From: Bacteroides sp.
GTDB lineage: Bacteria > Bacteroidota > Bacteroidia > Bacteroidales > Bacteroidaceae
Reading direction: 5' to 3'
Length of the DNA stretch: 23,955 nt
Assembly (NCBI GenBank): GCA_030152865.1
Contig: JASLIW010000108.1
Location: 1 to 23,955, forward strand
Below the pieces are notes generated by a model that searched no databases, was not told where the DNA came from, and saw only the letters and a program-made list of their open reading frames with translations. The position numbers were made by a program, and so were the translations under genes. Positions 1 through 8,492 of this stretch are shown in pieces (within the stretch, counting starts at the first letter, position 1; every line of letters begins with the position of its first letter).

Positions 1-593
1 AACTCTTTAAGAATATCATTTTGAATGGTACCTGCCATATTAGCAAGCTCAGCACCTTGCTCTAGCCCAACATTGATATAGAATGCCATAATCGGTAGAA
101 CGGCTCCATTCATAGTCATAGATACAGACATCTTATTCAAGGGGATACCATCAAAAAGTGTCTTCATGTTATCTAGCGAGCAGATGGATACTCCTGCTTT
201 ACCCACATCACCAACTACACGTTCATTATCTGGGTCGTAACCTCGGTGCGTAGGTAAGTCAAAGGCTACAGAGAGTCCTTTTTGACCTGCAGCTAAGTTT
301 CTACGATAGAAAGCATTTGATTCCTCGGCTGTAGAGAAACCCGCATATTGACGAATAGTCCAAGGCCTCATCGCATACATCGCAGAGTATGGACCCCGCA
401 AAAATGGAGGCAAACCTGCAGCATAATTTAAGTGCTCAAGATGCTCTAAATCTTCTTTAGTATAAGCTGGCTTTACAAAGATGTGTTCTGGAGTTTCCCA
501 GTCAGCTTTAATTTTATTCTCGTTTTGCCATACCTTACCATCAGAAGTATGTATAGCAGTATATATATCTAGTTTTTTAAAATCTGGTTTCAT
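1..593 (-). CDS. mutB: Methylmalonyl-CoA mutase large subunit, N-terminal part (runs off left edge)
   Basis: Catalytic subunit of the adenosylcobalamin-dependent mutase that interconverts succinyl-CoA and (R)-methylmalonyl-CoA in the propionate/succinate pathway. I translated the minus strand by hand from the ATG at 593; it begins MKPDFKKLDIYTAI and stays open to the left edge (197 codons). Visible family hallmarks are RPWTIRQYAGFSTAEESN, GLSVAFDLPTHRGYDPDN and MSVSMTMNGAVLP, all from the substrate-binding TIM barrel of the large subunit. The B12-binding C-terminal domain would lie outside the window. The start codon is 7 bases after the stop of the small-subunit gene, so the two are certainly co-transcribed and probably translationally coupled. 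Family assignment is very safe; completeness cannot be judged. Confidence 0.96.
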   Translation of the reverse strand, partial: MKPDFKKLDIYTAIHTSDGKVWQNENKIKADWETPEHIFVKPAYTKEDLEHLEHLNYAAGLPPFLRGPYSAMYAMRPWTIRQYAGFSTAEESNAFYRRNLAAGQKGLSVAFDLPTHRGYDPDNERVVGDVGKAGVSICSLDNMKTLFDGIPLNKMSVSMTMNGAVLPIMAFYINVGLEQGAELANMAGTIQNDILKE

Positions 594-600
594 ATCTGTC

Positions 601-2493
601 TTACTTCAAAAGGTTAGCATTAAATTCCTTCAAGGTCTCAAGCACATTAACACGTACATGGATAAAGTAGTTGATGCCTTTGGCTTTCAACTCATCCATA
701 CAGGCTGGAGCTCCAGCTACAGCAAACATAGCACGATTATTTAATGCTTGGAAAGCAGGTTCAGCATAATCAGCATACTCTTCGTCACTCGAGCAAAGTA
801 CAACTACATCTGCTCCAGCTGCCATAGCAGCCTCAACACCTTCTTCCACTGTTTTAAATCCAAGATTATCTATTACCTCATATCCAGCGCAAGCAAAAAA
901 GTTGCAAGCAAACTGTGCTCGAGCTTGGCGCATAACTAGACTACCTATTGTAAGCATAAACACCTTGGGGCGTTTTCCTGACAGCTCGGTTTCTAAGCGG
1001 AGCTTTTCAAATTCAAGTCCTGCTCTATCGAACTTAAGCACTTTAAGTGTAGCATCACTGCCAGACTTACAAGCTTTATTGAAGTCTATAGGTCGTTTAT
1101 CACCCGCCTTTTCAGAGAAGTTAGGATAGATATTTGTACCTAGTAGGTTTTCTCTACGCTGCGCTACATGCAGGTGGCGCTTCTCACTGCTAGCCGCAAT
1201 GGCGTCTTGTACTACACCTTTTTTTACGGCTTGATAGAATCCTCCTTGATCTAACACTTCTAAAAATATTTTCCAGGCCTCTTCTGCAATAGATTGAGTT
1301 AGCTTTTCTATATAGTATGAGCCACCTCCTGGATCAACGACTTTATCAAAGTGAGACTCTTCTTTGAGCAACAGTTGCTGATTTCTTGCTAATCTTTCTG
1401 AAAACTCATCCGATTCTTGATAAGGAGTATCAAAGGGCAAAACAGTCATTGAATCTACTCCTGCTAGAGCAGCGCTCATAGCTTCTGTTTGGGTGCGAAG
1501 TAAGTTAACATGCGAATCATAAACTGTCATATTATATAGACTGGTTTCTGCATGAATCCGCATCTTTGAAGCACATCTACACTCATTATTGGGTCCACTA
1601 TTCTCACAGTCATGATCACAGGTAGGCTTATATGCTGCCACAATATTTGCCCAAAGCAAGCGTGCTGCTCTGAATTTGGCTATTTCCATGAAGTAGTTTG
1701 AGCTCACACCAAAGTTGAATTTGATTTTTTTGGCTACCACCATCGCTGGATACCCTTCTTCAATCAGTTTGTCTAAATATTCATGCCCCCAAGCTAAAGC
1801 ATAGCCAAGCTCTTGAGTGATATAAGATCCTGCATTGTTGAGCGAGCTTGATGTTACATCAAATACGCGATAAAACGGAAGAGGTTTGATCGTATCTAAC
1901 AAAGCCTTAGAGGTGCTTATAAAATCCCCTTTCTCTTTGCCTCTAGTCAGCATTTTATTGAAGTAGTCAAAGTGAATAGACCCAAACAACTTCATCACAT
2001 CGTATTTCTTACTCTGATAGTAAGCAACTAACAACTCTGCTAACTTCACAATATGCCCTTGACAAGTTGAGAAGTTCAGCTCAATAGTCTCAGCACAGAT
2101 ACCGTCTAATAAAGTCTCAAATAGTTGGTCTGTTAAATCTTTCTCGTTAATGTGAAAAGAGATAGACTCAACACCTCTTTCAAGCAAAAACTTTGCCTTT
2201 GCATTTGCTTGTTTTACATCTTTTACGATTAGATCTTGGCGAACAAGCCAAGCATTTGTGTCTTTCTTAGTACCTCTTACATACGGAAATTCACCAGGAA
2301 GTGAGTTTATTAACTCGGAGTCTTTGATGTCATCCCATCTATAAAATGGCTGCACATTAAAACCCTCATTCGTTCTCCAAACTAGTTTTTTCTCAAAATC
2401 ACGACCTTTCAAATCAGCGGTCACTTTTTCCATCCATTGTTCTGTTGAAACAGGAGGGAAATTCGAGAAAAGACGCTCTCTTTTTTCTGCCAT
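601..2493 (-). CDS. mutA: Methylmalonyl-CoA mutase small subunit
   Basis: Non-catalytic partner of the large subunit in the heterodimeric mutase. At 630 residues it is close to the usual length of bacterial small subunits. The N-terminal three quarters is a mutase TIM-barrel-like domain (for example MRIHAETSLYNMTVYDSHVN and RTQTEAMSAALAGVDSM, which are mutase family signatures). The C-terminal 130 residues resemble the B12-binding fold (VVLCSSDEEYADYAEPAF), but the DxHxxG cobalamin-ligand motif is absent: the equivalent stretch reads MLTIGSLVMRQARAQF. That is as known for this subunit, which does not bind the cofactor. Odd point: four cysteines in C-x3-C-x8-C-x-C spacing at residues 292-307 (see findings). 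It is the first gene of the mutA-mutB operon, transcribed from the promoter near 2570-2597. Confidence 0.97.
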   Translation of the reverse strand: MAEKRERLFSNFPPVSTEQWMEKVTADLKGRDFEKKLVWRTNEGFNVQPFYRWDDIKDSELINSLPGEFPYVRGTKKDTNAWLVRQDLIVKDVKQANAKAKFLLERGVESISFHINEKDLTDQLFETLLDGICAETIELNFSTCQGHIVKLAELLVAYYQSKKYDVMKLFGSIHFDYFNKMLTRGKEKGDFISTSKALLDTIKPLPFYRVFDVTSSSLNNAGSYITQELGYALAWGHEYLDKLIEEGYPAMVVAKKIKFNFGVSSNYFMEIAKFRAARLLWANIVAAYKPTCDHDCENSGPNNECRCASKMRIHAETSLYNMTVYDSHVNLLRTQTEAMSAALAGVDSMTVLPFDTPYQESDEFSERLARNQQLLLKEESHFDKVVDPGGGSYYIEKLTQSIAEEAWKIFLEVLDQGGFYQAVKKGVVQDAIAASSEKRHLHVAQRRENLLGTNIYPNFSEKAGDKRPIDFNKACKSGSDATLKVLKFDRAGLEFEKLRLETELSGKRPKVFMLTIGSLVMRQARAQFACNFFACAGYEVIDNLGFKTVEEGVEAAMAAGADVVVLCSSDEEYADYAEPAFQALNNRAMFAVAGAPACMDELKAKGINYFIHVRVNVLETLKEFNANLLK

Positions 2494-2543
2494 AGTTTAT
2501 TACTTTTACTGTAAGAATAATTAACTTATCATACTTGATTATC

Positions 2544-2565
2544 AGCCTATTTTACCACATAGGCT
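2544..2565. repeat. 7-bp inverted repeat at the predicted mutAB transcription start
   Basis: AGCCTAT (2544-2550) and ATAGGCT (2559-2565) are perfect inverted copies around an 8-base spacer. The outer edge falls almost exactly where transcription from the -7 element at 2570-2577 should begin, so it could be a 5'-end stem-loop of the mut mRNA or a repressor operator. A further copy of the half-site, AATAGGCT, is at 2642-2649. The function is inferred; the repeat itself is plain. Confidence 0.55.
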
Positions 2566-2569
2566 AACA

Positions 2570-2597
2570 CAAATATAACAAATCAAGACTAAACAAA
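2570..2597 (-). promoter_or_regulatory. Putative Bacteroidota promoter for mutA-mutB
   Basis: On the minus strand TATATTTG (2577 to 2570) matches the TAnnTTTG -7 element exactly, and TTTG (2597 to 2594) lies 16 bases upstream as a possible -33 element, a little closer than the usual 19-21. It would give a leader of about 70 bases, too short to hold a cobalamin riboswitch. Confidence 0.5.
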
Positions 2598-2671
2598 GTA
2601 TAAATTACGGAAAATTTTCTACATTGGTAATTCACTAACAGAATAGGCTTAAAAACTCTTTTGATTTAATA

Positions 2672-2703
2672 TTGGTTTCTCTTGATTAAAATCATTATTT
2701 TTG
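2672..2703 (+). promoter_or_regulatory. Putative promoter for the AspT/YidE-type transporter
   Basis: TATTTTTG at 2696-2703 matches the -7 element TAnnTTTG; TTGG at 2672-2675 sits 20 bases upstream in the right place for a -33 element. The start codon follows 33 bases after the -7 element, leaving a leader of roughly 27 bases. Confidence 0.5.
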
Positions 2704-2736
2704 TTTCAAATTCTCAAAATCAACTAATTTTTTATT

Positions 2737-4431
2737 ATGGAATGGCTAGAAGTTTTACTTCGTGACCCCAACTCAGTTGCTCATATCGTACTTTTGTACG
2801 CTTTTGTTATTGCAGTAGGTGTTGCGCTTGGTAAAATTAAAATTTTCGGTGTGTCACTAGGTGTGACATTTGTTCTCTTTACAGGAATTGTAATGGGACA
2901 TTTCGGGTTTACTGTGGAACCCAACACACTCCACTTTATCCAAGAATTCGGTTTAATTCTTTTTGTTTTCTGTATTGGGCTTCAAGTAGGACCCTCCTTC
3001 TTCACCTCCTTCAAAAAGGGGGGGATGACGCTTAATTTACTAGCGGTCTCTATCGTGGCTCTTAATATTGTAGTTGCACTGGCTATTTACTACTTCATGG
3101 GAGGAAGAATAGAGCTTCCTATGATCGTAGGAACACTCTATGGAGCCGTAACCAATACTCCAGGGCTTGGTGCAGCGCAGGAAGCTTTGAACCAGATGGG
3201 ATATACAGGTGACCCGATTGCACTGGGCTATGCTTGTGCATATCCTCTAGGAGTGGTAGGTATTATTGGTAGTATTATTGCTATCCGATATATTTTTAGA
3301 ATTGACCTCAAAAAAGAGGAGGAAGCCTTACTTAAAGAGAAAAGTAGTTCTCAAGATGTTCCACAACGCATCATCGTTGAGGTACAAAATGAAGCTATTA
3401 CAGGTAAAGTATTAAAAGAAATCAAACACTTTATTGGCTACCCTTTTGTTTGCTCTCGCCTGCGTAGAGGTGAAACAAGCTGTATGCCTGAAGGCGATAC
3501 AATCTTGGAAAAAGGAGATCAGCTTCTAATTGTTTGTTCTTCAGAAACGATTGATGCTGTTGTTGCGTTGATTGGAAAAAAACTTGACAGTAAGGTTTGG
3601 GACTTAAGCGAGGCTGATAAAACCGAAGAGGATAAAGAGTTATTATCTCGCCGTATCTTAATTACCAAATCGGAAATCAATGGTAAAACATTAGGTGAGC
3701 TTCAAATCCGCAACATGTACGGTGTAAATGTTACCCGGGTGAGTCGTTCGGGAATGGATCTTTTAGCAGGACCTAGTCTTACTTTGCAAGTAGGAGACAA
3801 ACTAATGGTAGTGGGTACTCGTGAAGGTATTAAGCAAACAGAAGCCATGGTTGGTAACTCACTCAAACGCTTAGACCACCCCAATATCATTACCATATTC
3901 ATTGGTATTTTCTTTGGTATACTCTTTGGTAGCTTACCAATTACCTTCCCAGGTATGCCAACTCCCGTTAAGCTGGGTTTGGCTGGAGGACCACTTGTGA
4001 TTGCTATCCTGATTGGCCGTTTTGGTCACCACTTAGGATTAGTCACATATACCACACAAAGTGCCAATCTGATGCTAAGAGAAATAGGTATCGTGTTATT
4101 CTTAGCTAGTGTAGGTATTAAATCTGGCGAAAAATTCCTAGAGACGGTAGTGGCTGGTGATGGCTTACTGTATGTAGCCTTTGGTTTTCTGATTACGGTT
4201 ATACCTCTGCTTATTGTAGGAACAATCGCAAGACTCTATTATAAGGTGAATTACTTCACACTAATCGGGCTCATAGCAGGTAGTAATACAGACCCTCCCG
4301 CTCTGGCTTACTCGAACTCTATAGCCTCAGGAGATGCTCCTTCAGTAGGTTATTCTACCGTTTACCCGCTGACTATGTTTTTACGTATTTTGACAGGACA
4401 AATGATTTTAATGTTCTTATATACGGTATAA
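2737..4431 (+). CDS. AspT/YidE/YbjL family transporter with two RCK_C (TrkA-C) domains
   Basis: Inner membrane transporter of 564 residues with the typical layout of this family: an N-terminal block of about five membrane helices (residues 1-190, with repeated glycine-rich turns such as YGAVTNTPGLGAAQEALNQM), two cytoplasmic RCK_C domains (about 210-290 and 300-380, ending in the strands GDQLLIVCS and GDKLMVVGT), and a second membrane block (about 385-564) with the repeat motif LIAGSNTDPPALAYSNS. The pair of TNTPGLGAA and SNTDPPALA motifs reflects the internal duplication known in aspartate:alanine exchangers. The substrate cannot be read from sequence; in Bacteroidota these are usually called putative transporters, and an amino or dicarboxylic acid is a reasonable guess. 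It is a single-gene unit with its own promoter and terminator. Confidence 0.92.
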   Translation: MEWLEVLLRDPNSVAHIVLLYAFVIAVGVALGKIKIFGVSLGVTFVLFTGIVMGHFGFTVEPNTLHFIQEFGLILFVFCIGLQVGPSFFTSFKKGGMTLNLLAVSIVALNIVVALAIYYFMGGRIELPMIVGTLYGAVTNTPGLGAAQEALNQMGYTGDPIALGYACAYPLGVVGIIGSIIAIRYIFRIDLKKEEEALLKEKSSSQDVPQRIIVEVQNEAITGKVLKEIKHFIGYPFVCSRLRRGETSCMPEGDTILEKGDQLLIVCSSETIDAVVALIGKKLDSKVWDLSEADKTEEDKELLSRRILITKSEINGKTLGELQIRNMYGVNVTRVSRSGMDLLAGPSLTLQVGDKLMVVGTREGIKQTEAMVGNSLKRLDHPNIITIFIGIFFGILFGSLPITFPGMPTPVKLGLAGGPLVIAILIGRFGHHLGLVTYTTQSANLMLREIGIVLFLASVGIKSGEKFLETVVAGDGLLYVAFGFLITVIPLLIVGTIARLYYKVNYFTLIGLIAGSNTDPPALAYSNSIASGDAPSVGYSTVYPLTMFLRILTGQMILMFLYTV

Positions 4432-4451
4432 AACAGTTGCTATATATAATT

Positions 4452-4486
4452 AAAGAGGCAGCTACCCAAAAGGTAGCTGCCTCTTT
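4452..4486. terminator. Strong bidirectional terminator between convergent genes
   Basis: A perfect 15-bp stem (AAAGAGGCAGCTACC at 4452-4466 with its complement at 4472-4486) closes a 5-base loop CAAAA. AT-rich sequence flanks both sides. It serves the transporter gene on the plus strand and, read in reverse, the cytidylate-kinase-like gene that ends at 4507. Confidence 0.9.
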
Positions 4487-4506
4487 GTTATTATTAAAAA
4501 TACAGC

Positions 4507-5139
4507 TTATCTATTTTTTGCTAGTACTTGATTTACAAAATTCTTGATGAACTCCACTGTACCATCTATTCCAAATATTGACGAATCTACACATAGATCG
4601 TATGTTTTAGCTGCACCCCATGTTTTATAACTGTAGTAGTTATAATATTGGGACCGTCCCTTATCTGCCTTAATCATCATCTCTTCTGCTTCTTCTTTAG
4701 AAATGTTATGACGCTTACACAAGCGAGCTACCCGCTCTTCTCGTGGAGCAGAGATAAAAACACTAACACTTCTTGGATGATTGCGAAGGATGTAATCGGC
4801 ACAGCGGCCCACAAATAGACAAGACTCTTTATTAGCCAAATCACGAATTACATCACTTTGTATCTTAAACAAAGCATCGTTATTTAGGAAGTTTAAGGGA
4901 GTAACGCCATCGGTGATAAAGGGATAACGCATAGAGAATATTGAGCCCAATAAAGTTTGAGAAGCCTTTTCATCCGCCTTCTCAAAACACTCCTCACATA
5001 AGCCACTCTCTGTTGCTGCAAGCTCTATTAGCTTTTTATCGTAAAATGATATTCCTAATTCATTGGCTAGCTTTTGACCAATTTCTCTACCTCCGCTACC
5101 TAATTCACGGCCGATATTAATTACAAAATGATTATCCAT
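4507..5139 (-). CDS. Cytidylate kinase-like family protein
   Basis: A 210-residue P-loop nucleotide kinase-like protein of the Cytidylate_kin2 type, common in Bacteroidota and Firmicutes. The nucleotide-binding loop is the unusual glycine-rich GRELGSGGREIGQKLA (residues 10-25), with no classical GKS/T. Further along are FVGRCADYILR (a second conserved motif with the R-C-A-D core), the lid-like basic stretch APREERVARLCKRH, and YYNYYSYKTWGAAKTYDLCV near the end, all typical of the family. True substrate is unproved; it is distinct from the housekeeping Cmk. It starts 30 bases after the stop of the MATE gene and is probably its operon partner. Confidence 0.88.
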   Translation of the reverse strand: MDNHFVINIGRELGSGGREIGQKLANELGISFYDKKLIELAATESGLCEECFEKADEKASQTLLGSIFSMRYPFITDGVTPLNFLNNDALFKIQSDVIRDLANKESCLFVGRCADYILRNHPRSVSVFISAPREERVARLCKRHNISKEEAEEMMIKADKGRSQYYNYYSYKTWGAAKTYDLCVDSSIFGIDGTVEFIKNFVNQVLAKNR

Positions 5140-5169
5140 ATTATTGTTATTTAAATCTCATTATCCAAT

Positions 5170-6528
5170 CTATTGCTTTATATCAGCCCTTTTGAAAATA
5201 CGGAACTGATGCCATAATAAAACAGCTGCTACAACCGTAGCCACGAAGTCAGAAACAGGCATACTTACCCAAACTCCTTCTACTCCTATGAATCGAGGTA
5301 GAAAGTATAAACCTGGAAGTAAAAACAAAAGCTGTCTTGTTAAGGAGAGGAATATGGCTTTCTTAGCCAGACCTATACTTTGGAAAAAGTTTGAGGTGAC
5401 CATTTGGAACCCAACGATAGGAAAGGCCATCATTGTAATAGACAATCCTCTCGAAGCTATATTTAATAAGTTTTCATCAGAGGTAAAGATTGAGGCTGTC
5501 ATACGCGGAAAAAATATTCCAAAAATAAATCCTAGAGTTGTAACTAGTGTAGCCCAGAAAATCGTGAGCTTCAAGATAGCTGTCACACGATCATATTGCT
5601 TTGCCCCATAATTATATCCCGCAATTGGCTGCATCCCCTGATTCAAGCCCATTACAATCATTAAAAAGAAAAAGCTAATCCGATTTACAATTCCATAGGC
5701 ACCTATGTAGTAGTCATTTCCATACTTACCTAGGCTGTTATTTATAAATAATACAATAAAGCAGGCTGTTGCATTCATAAGAAAAGGAGACATCCCTATG
5801 CTCAATATATCTTTTACAATATGCTTTTTAAGCGCATAAGTACCTTTTGTAAAATGAATTAGCTGATCCTTTCGTCTAAATAGCATAATTTGCCACGTCA
5901 ACGCCAAGGCTTGTGCTGTAACTGTTGCAATAGCTGCACCACGTATGCCCCATTCAAAGTAAAAGATAAAAATAGGGTCTAATATCGTATTAATAATTAC
6001 GGTAAATATGGTAGCATACATTGCTTTCTGAGGATAACCACTCGCGCGCAAGACAGCGTTTAATGCAAAATAAGAGTGTGTTATTAGGTTCCCCAGCAAG
6101 ATAATCTCCATGTAATCTCGAGCATAAGGCAAGGAGGCATCACTAGCTCCAAACAGGCGAAGAATTTCATCTAAAAAAATAAAGCTGATCAAGGGAAAAG
6201 CCAGACCTATAATTAGATTTAAGGTCACTACATTGCCTAATACTTTTTGTGCACTTTTATAGTCTCGCTGTCCAAGACGAACCGATATTAGTGTTGCGGC
6301 ACCAATACCAACCATGGCCCCAAAAGCCGAGGCTAAGTTCATAAAAGGGAAAGTTATTGATAGTCCCGTCATAGCCATGGGTCCAACACCATGTCCTATA
6401 AAGATACTATCAATCATATTATATAGAGCAGAGGCTGTCATGGCAATAATTGCAGGGATTGCATACTGCCCCATGAGCTTACTCATGCTGTCATTTCGTA
6501 AAGCAAGTGTTGCTTCATTTCCTTTCAT
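5170..6528 (-). CDS. MATE family efflux transporter
   Basis: A 452-residue inner membrane exporter of the MATE (multi-antimicrobial extrusion) family, which uses sodium or proton gradients to expel drugs or metabolites. It has twelve predicted helices in two halves. The N-terminal signature is visible as YAIPAIIAMTASALYNMIDS followed by IFIGHGVGPMAMTGL, with the corresponding motif GMSPFLMNATACFIVLFINN opening the second half, and the conserved QGMQPIAGYNYGAKQYDR. Length is normal. It is first in a two-gene unit with the cytidylate-kinase-like gene and is divergent from lysS. Substrate unknown. Confidence 0.95.
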   Translation of the reverse strand: MKGNEATLALRNDSMSKLMGQYAIPAIIAMTASALYNMIDSIFIGHGVGPMAMTGLSITFPFMNLASAFGAMVGIGAATLISVRLGQRDYKSAQKVLGNVVTLNLIIGLAFPLISFIFLDEILRLFGASDASLPYARDYMEIILLGNLITHSYFALNAVLRASGYPQKAMYATIFTVIINTILDPIFIFYFEWGIRGAAIATVTAQALALTWQIMLFRRKDQLIHFTKGTYALKKHIVKDILSIGMSPFLMNATACFIVLFINNSLGKYGNDYYIGAYGIVNRISFFFLMIVMGLNQGMQPIAGYNYGAKQYDRVTAILKLTIFWATLVTTLGFIFGIFFPRMTASIFTSDENLLNIASRGLSITMMAFPIVGFQMVTSNFFQSIGLAKKAIFLSLTRQLLFLLPGLYFLPRFIGVEGVWVSMPVSDFVATVVAAVLLWHQFRIFKRADIKQ

Positions 6529-6548
6529 ATTATTTAGTTTTTAGGTTA

Positions 6549-6579
6549 CAAAGTTAATTTAATATGCAGAGCTTTTCAA
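6549..6579 (-). promoter_or_regulatory. Putative promoter for the MATE/kinase operon
   Basis: On the minus strand TAACTTTG (6556 to 6549) matches TAnnTTTG, and TTG (6579 to 6577) lies 20 bases upstream, the preferred spacing. The ATG at 6528 follows after about 20 bases, giving a very short leader. Confidence 0.55.
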
Positions 6580-6708
6580 GTGTTATCAACTATTTAGTGT
6601 TAATGATATTCAGGGCAATAGCTAGTGAATTCGCATAAAATACCGTATTTTTGGTGTCAATTAAGAAACACTATATAAGTATAAATCTTATATGTGAAAA
6701 AACTTTAG

Positions 6709-6716
6709 TACTTTTG
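6709..6716 (+). promoter_or_regulatory. Putative -7 element for lysS
   Basis: TACTTTTG at 6709-6716 matches TAnnTTTG and stands 33 bases before the lysS ATG. There is no clear -33 TTTG. A second match, TATTTTTG at 6646-6653, could be an alternative start of transcription farther upstream. Confidence 0.4.
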
Positions 6717-6749
6717 TGCTTATACAGAAGAGATAATAAGAAATACAAA

Positions 6750-8480
6750 ATGAATATTTTAGAACTTAGTGAACAGGAGATTATTAGACGAGAGAGTCTA
6801 GAACAACTTCGCGCATTGGGTATCAATCCATACCCTGCTGATGAATTTAACGTTACTGCATACTCTACCGACATTAAGGACAACTTCAAAGATGATGCTG
6901 AAGAAGTTCAGAAAGTAAAGATTGCTGGACGAATCATGAGCCGCCGAATAATGGGTAAGGCTTCTTTCTTCGAGTTACAAGACTTTGAAGGCCGTATCCA
7001 AGTATATGTAACACGTGATGATATTTGTCCCGGTGAAGATAAAACCTTATACAATACAGTATTTAAAAAGCTTCTAGACCTAGGAGATTTTGTAGGTATT
7101 GAAGGATTCGTTTTCCGCACAAAAATGGGAGAAATTAGCGTTCATGCTGAAAAGCTAACAGTTCTTGCCAAGTCTATCAAGCCTCTTCCTATTGTCAAGC
7201 ATAAGGACGGAGAAGTCTACGACTCATTTGATGATCCGGAGCTACGCTATAGAAGAAGATATGTTGACCTTGCTGTTAATGATGGCATCAAAGATATTTT
7301 CATTAAGCGTACCAAAATATACAATTCGATGCGTGAGTTCTTTAATTCACGTGGCTATCTAGAAGTAGAAACTCCAATCCTACAATCTATACCTGGTGGA
7401 GCAGCTGCTCGCCCATTCATTACACACCACAATGCATTAGACATGCCTCTTTACCTTCGTATTGCCAATGAGCTATACCTAAAGAGACTTATTGTAGGGG
7501 GTTTTGACGGTGTTTATGAGTTTTCTAAAAACTTCCGCAATGAGGGTATGGACAGAACCCACAACCCTGAGTTTACAGCAATGGAGATTTACGTAGCCTA
7601 CAAAGACTACGAATGGATGATGCGCTTTACTGAACAGCTTATCGAGAAGGTATGCTTAGACGTAAACGGTACAACCGAAGTAAAAGTGGGAGACAACCTC
7701 ATAGACTTCAAAGCCCCATATAAGCGTGTAACAATGCTAGATTCTATCAAAGAGTTTACAGGCTATGACCTAAGCGGAAAAAGTGAGGCTGAAATTCGTG
7801 AAGTTTGCCAAAAATTAAACATGGAGATTGACGAAACCATGGGTAAGGGCAAATTGATAGACGAGATTTTTGGTGAGTTCTGTGAAGGAAACTACATCCA
7901 GCCCACCTTTATTACAGACTACCCTATTGAAATGTCACCTCTAACCAAGAAGCACAGAGACAACCCTGAAATTACAGAGCGTTTTGAGCTGATGGTTAAT
8001 GGTAAGGAAATCTGTAATGCTTACTCTGAGTTGAATGACCCTATCGATCAGCTAGAGCGTTTCAAAGAGCAACTAGAACTTAGTGAAAAGGGAGATGATG
8101 AAGCCATGTTTATTGATATGGACTTTGTACGAGCTCTTGAATATGGCATGCCTCCAACAGCAGGACTAGGCATCGGTATGGACAGACTAATTATGTACTT
8201 AACGGGTCAAGAAGCTATACAAGAGGTATTATTCTTCCCTCAAATGAGACCTGAGAAGAAAGAAACCAAAGATGCAGCAAGTAAATATACCGAACTAGGT
8301 ATACCTGAAGCATGGGTACCTGTTTTCTATAAAGCAGGATATAACCACATATCAGATCTAAAAGACATAAATCCACAAAAACTACATCAGGATATCTGTG
8401 GAGTGAACAAGAAGTACAAACTAGATTTACAAAATCCATCGGTAGATGACGTTACTGCTTGGGTTAATAAATTAAACTAA
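6750..8480 (+). CDS. lysS: Lysyl-tRNA synthetase (class II) with C-terminal extension
   Basis: Charges tRNA-Lys with lysine. The reading frame is open from 6651, but I choose the ATG at 6750 (576 residues): it begins MNILELSEQEIIRRESL, the family's usual beginning in Bacteroidales, and the predicted promoter lies inside the longer version. Domains in order: an OB-fold anticodon-binding domain (about residues 50-165, with AGRIMSRRIMGKASFFELQD), then the class II catalytic core with motif 2 (FRNEGMDRTHNPEFT) and motif 3 (GLGIGMDRLIMYLTG). After the usual end of the enzyme (FFPQMRPEKK) there is a 72-residue extension, residues 505-576, that looks like a small helical domain (see findings). First gene of the lysS-gpsA-pgi cluster, divergent from the MATE gene. 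Confidence 0.97.
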   Translation: MNILELSEQEIIRRESLEQLRALGINPYPADEFNVTAYSTDIKDNFKDDAEEVQKVKIAGRIMSRRIMGKASFFELQDFEGRIQVYVTRDDICPGEDKTLYNTVFKKLLDLGDFVGIEGFVFRTKMGEISVHAEKLTVLAKSIKPLPIVKHKDGEVYDSFDDPELRYRRRYVDLAVNDGIKDIFIKRTKIYNSMREFFNSRGYLEVETPILQSIPGGAAARPFITHHNALDMPLYLRIANELYLKRLIVGGFDGVYEFSKNFRNEGMDRTHNPEFTAMEIYVAYKDYEWMMRFTEQLIEKVCLDVNGTTEVKVGDNLIDFKAPYKRVTMLDSIKEFTGYDLSGKSEAEIREVCQKLNMEIDETMGKGKLIDEIFGEFCEGNYIQPTFITDYPIEMSPLTKKHRDNPEITERFELMVNGKEICNAYSELNDPIDQLERFKEQLELSEKGDDEAMFIDMDFVRALEYGMPPTAGLGIGMDRLIMYLTGQEAIQEVLFFPQMRPEKKETKDAASKYTELGIPEAWVPVFYKAGYNHISDLKDINPQKLHQDICGVNKKYKLDLQNPSVDDVTAWVNKLN

Positions 8481-8492
8481 TCAATACAATAG

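Noticed and set aside
2494..2736. Possible cobalamin riboswitch before the B12-dependent mutase genes
   Set aside because: The predicted leader is about 70 bases and no B12-box-like sequence is visible; mutase also uses B12 rather than making or importing it.
6600..6749. Possible lysine riboswitch or T-box before lysS
   Set aside because: The gap after the likely promoter is about 30 bases, with no T-box sequence and no complex fold.
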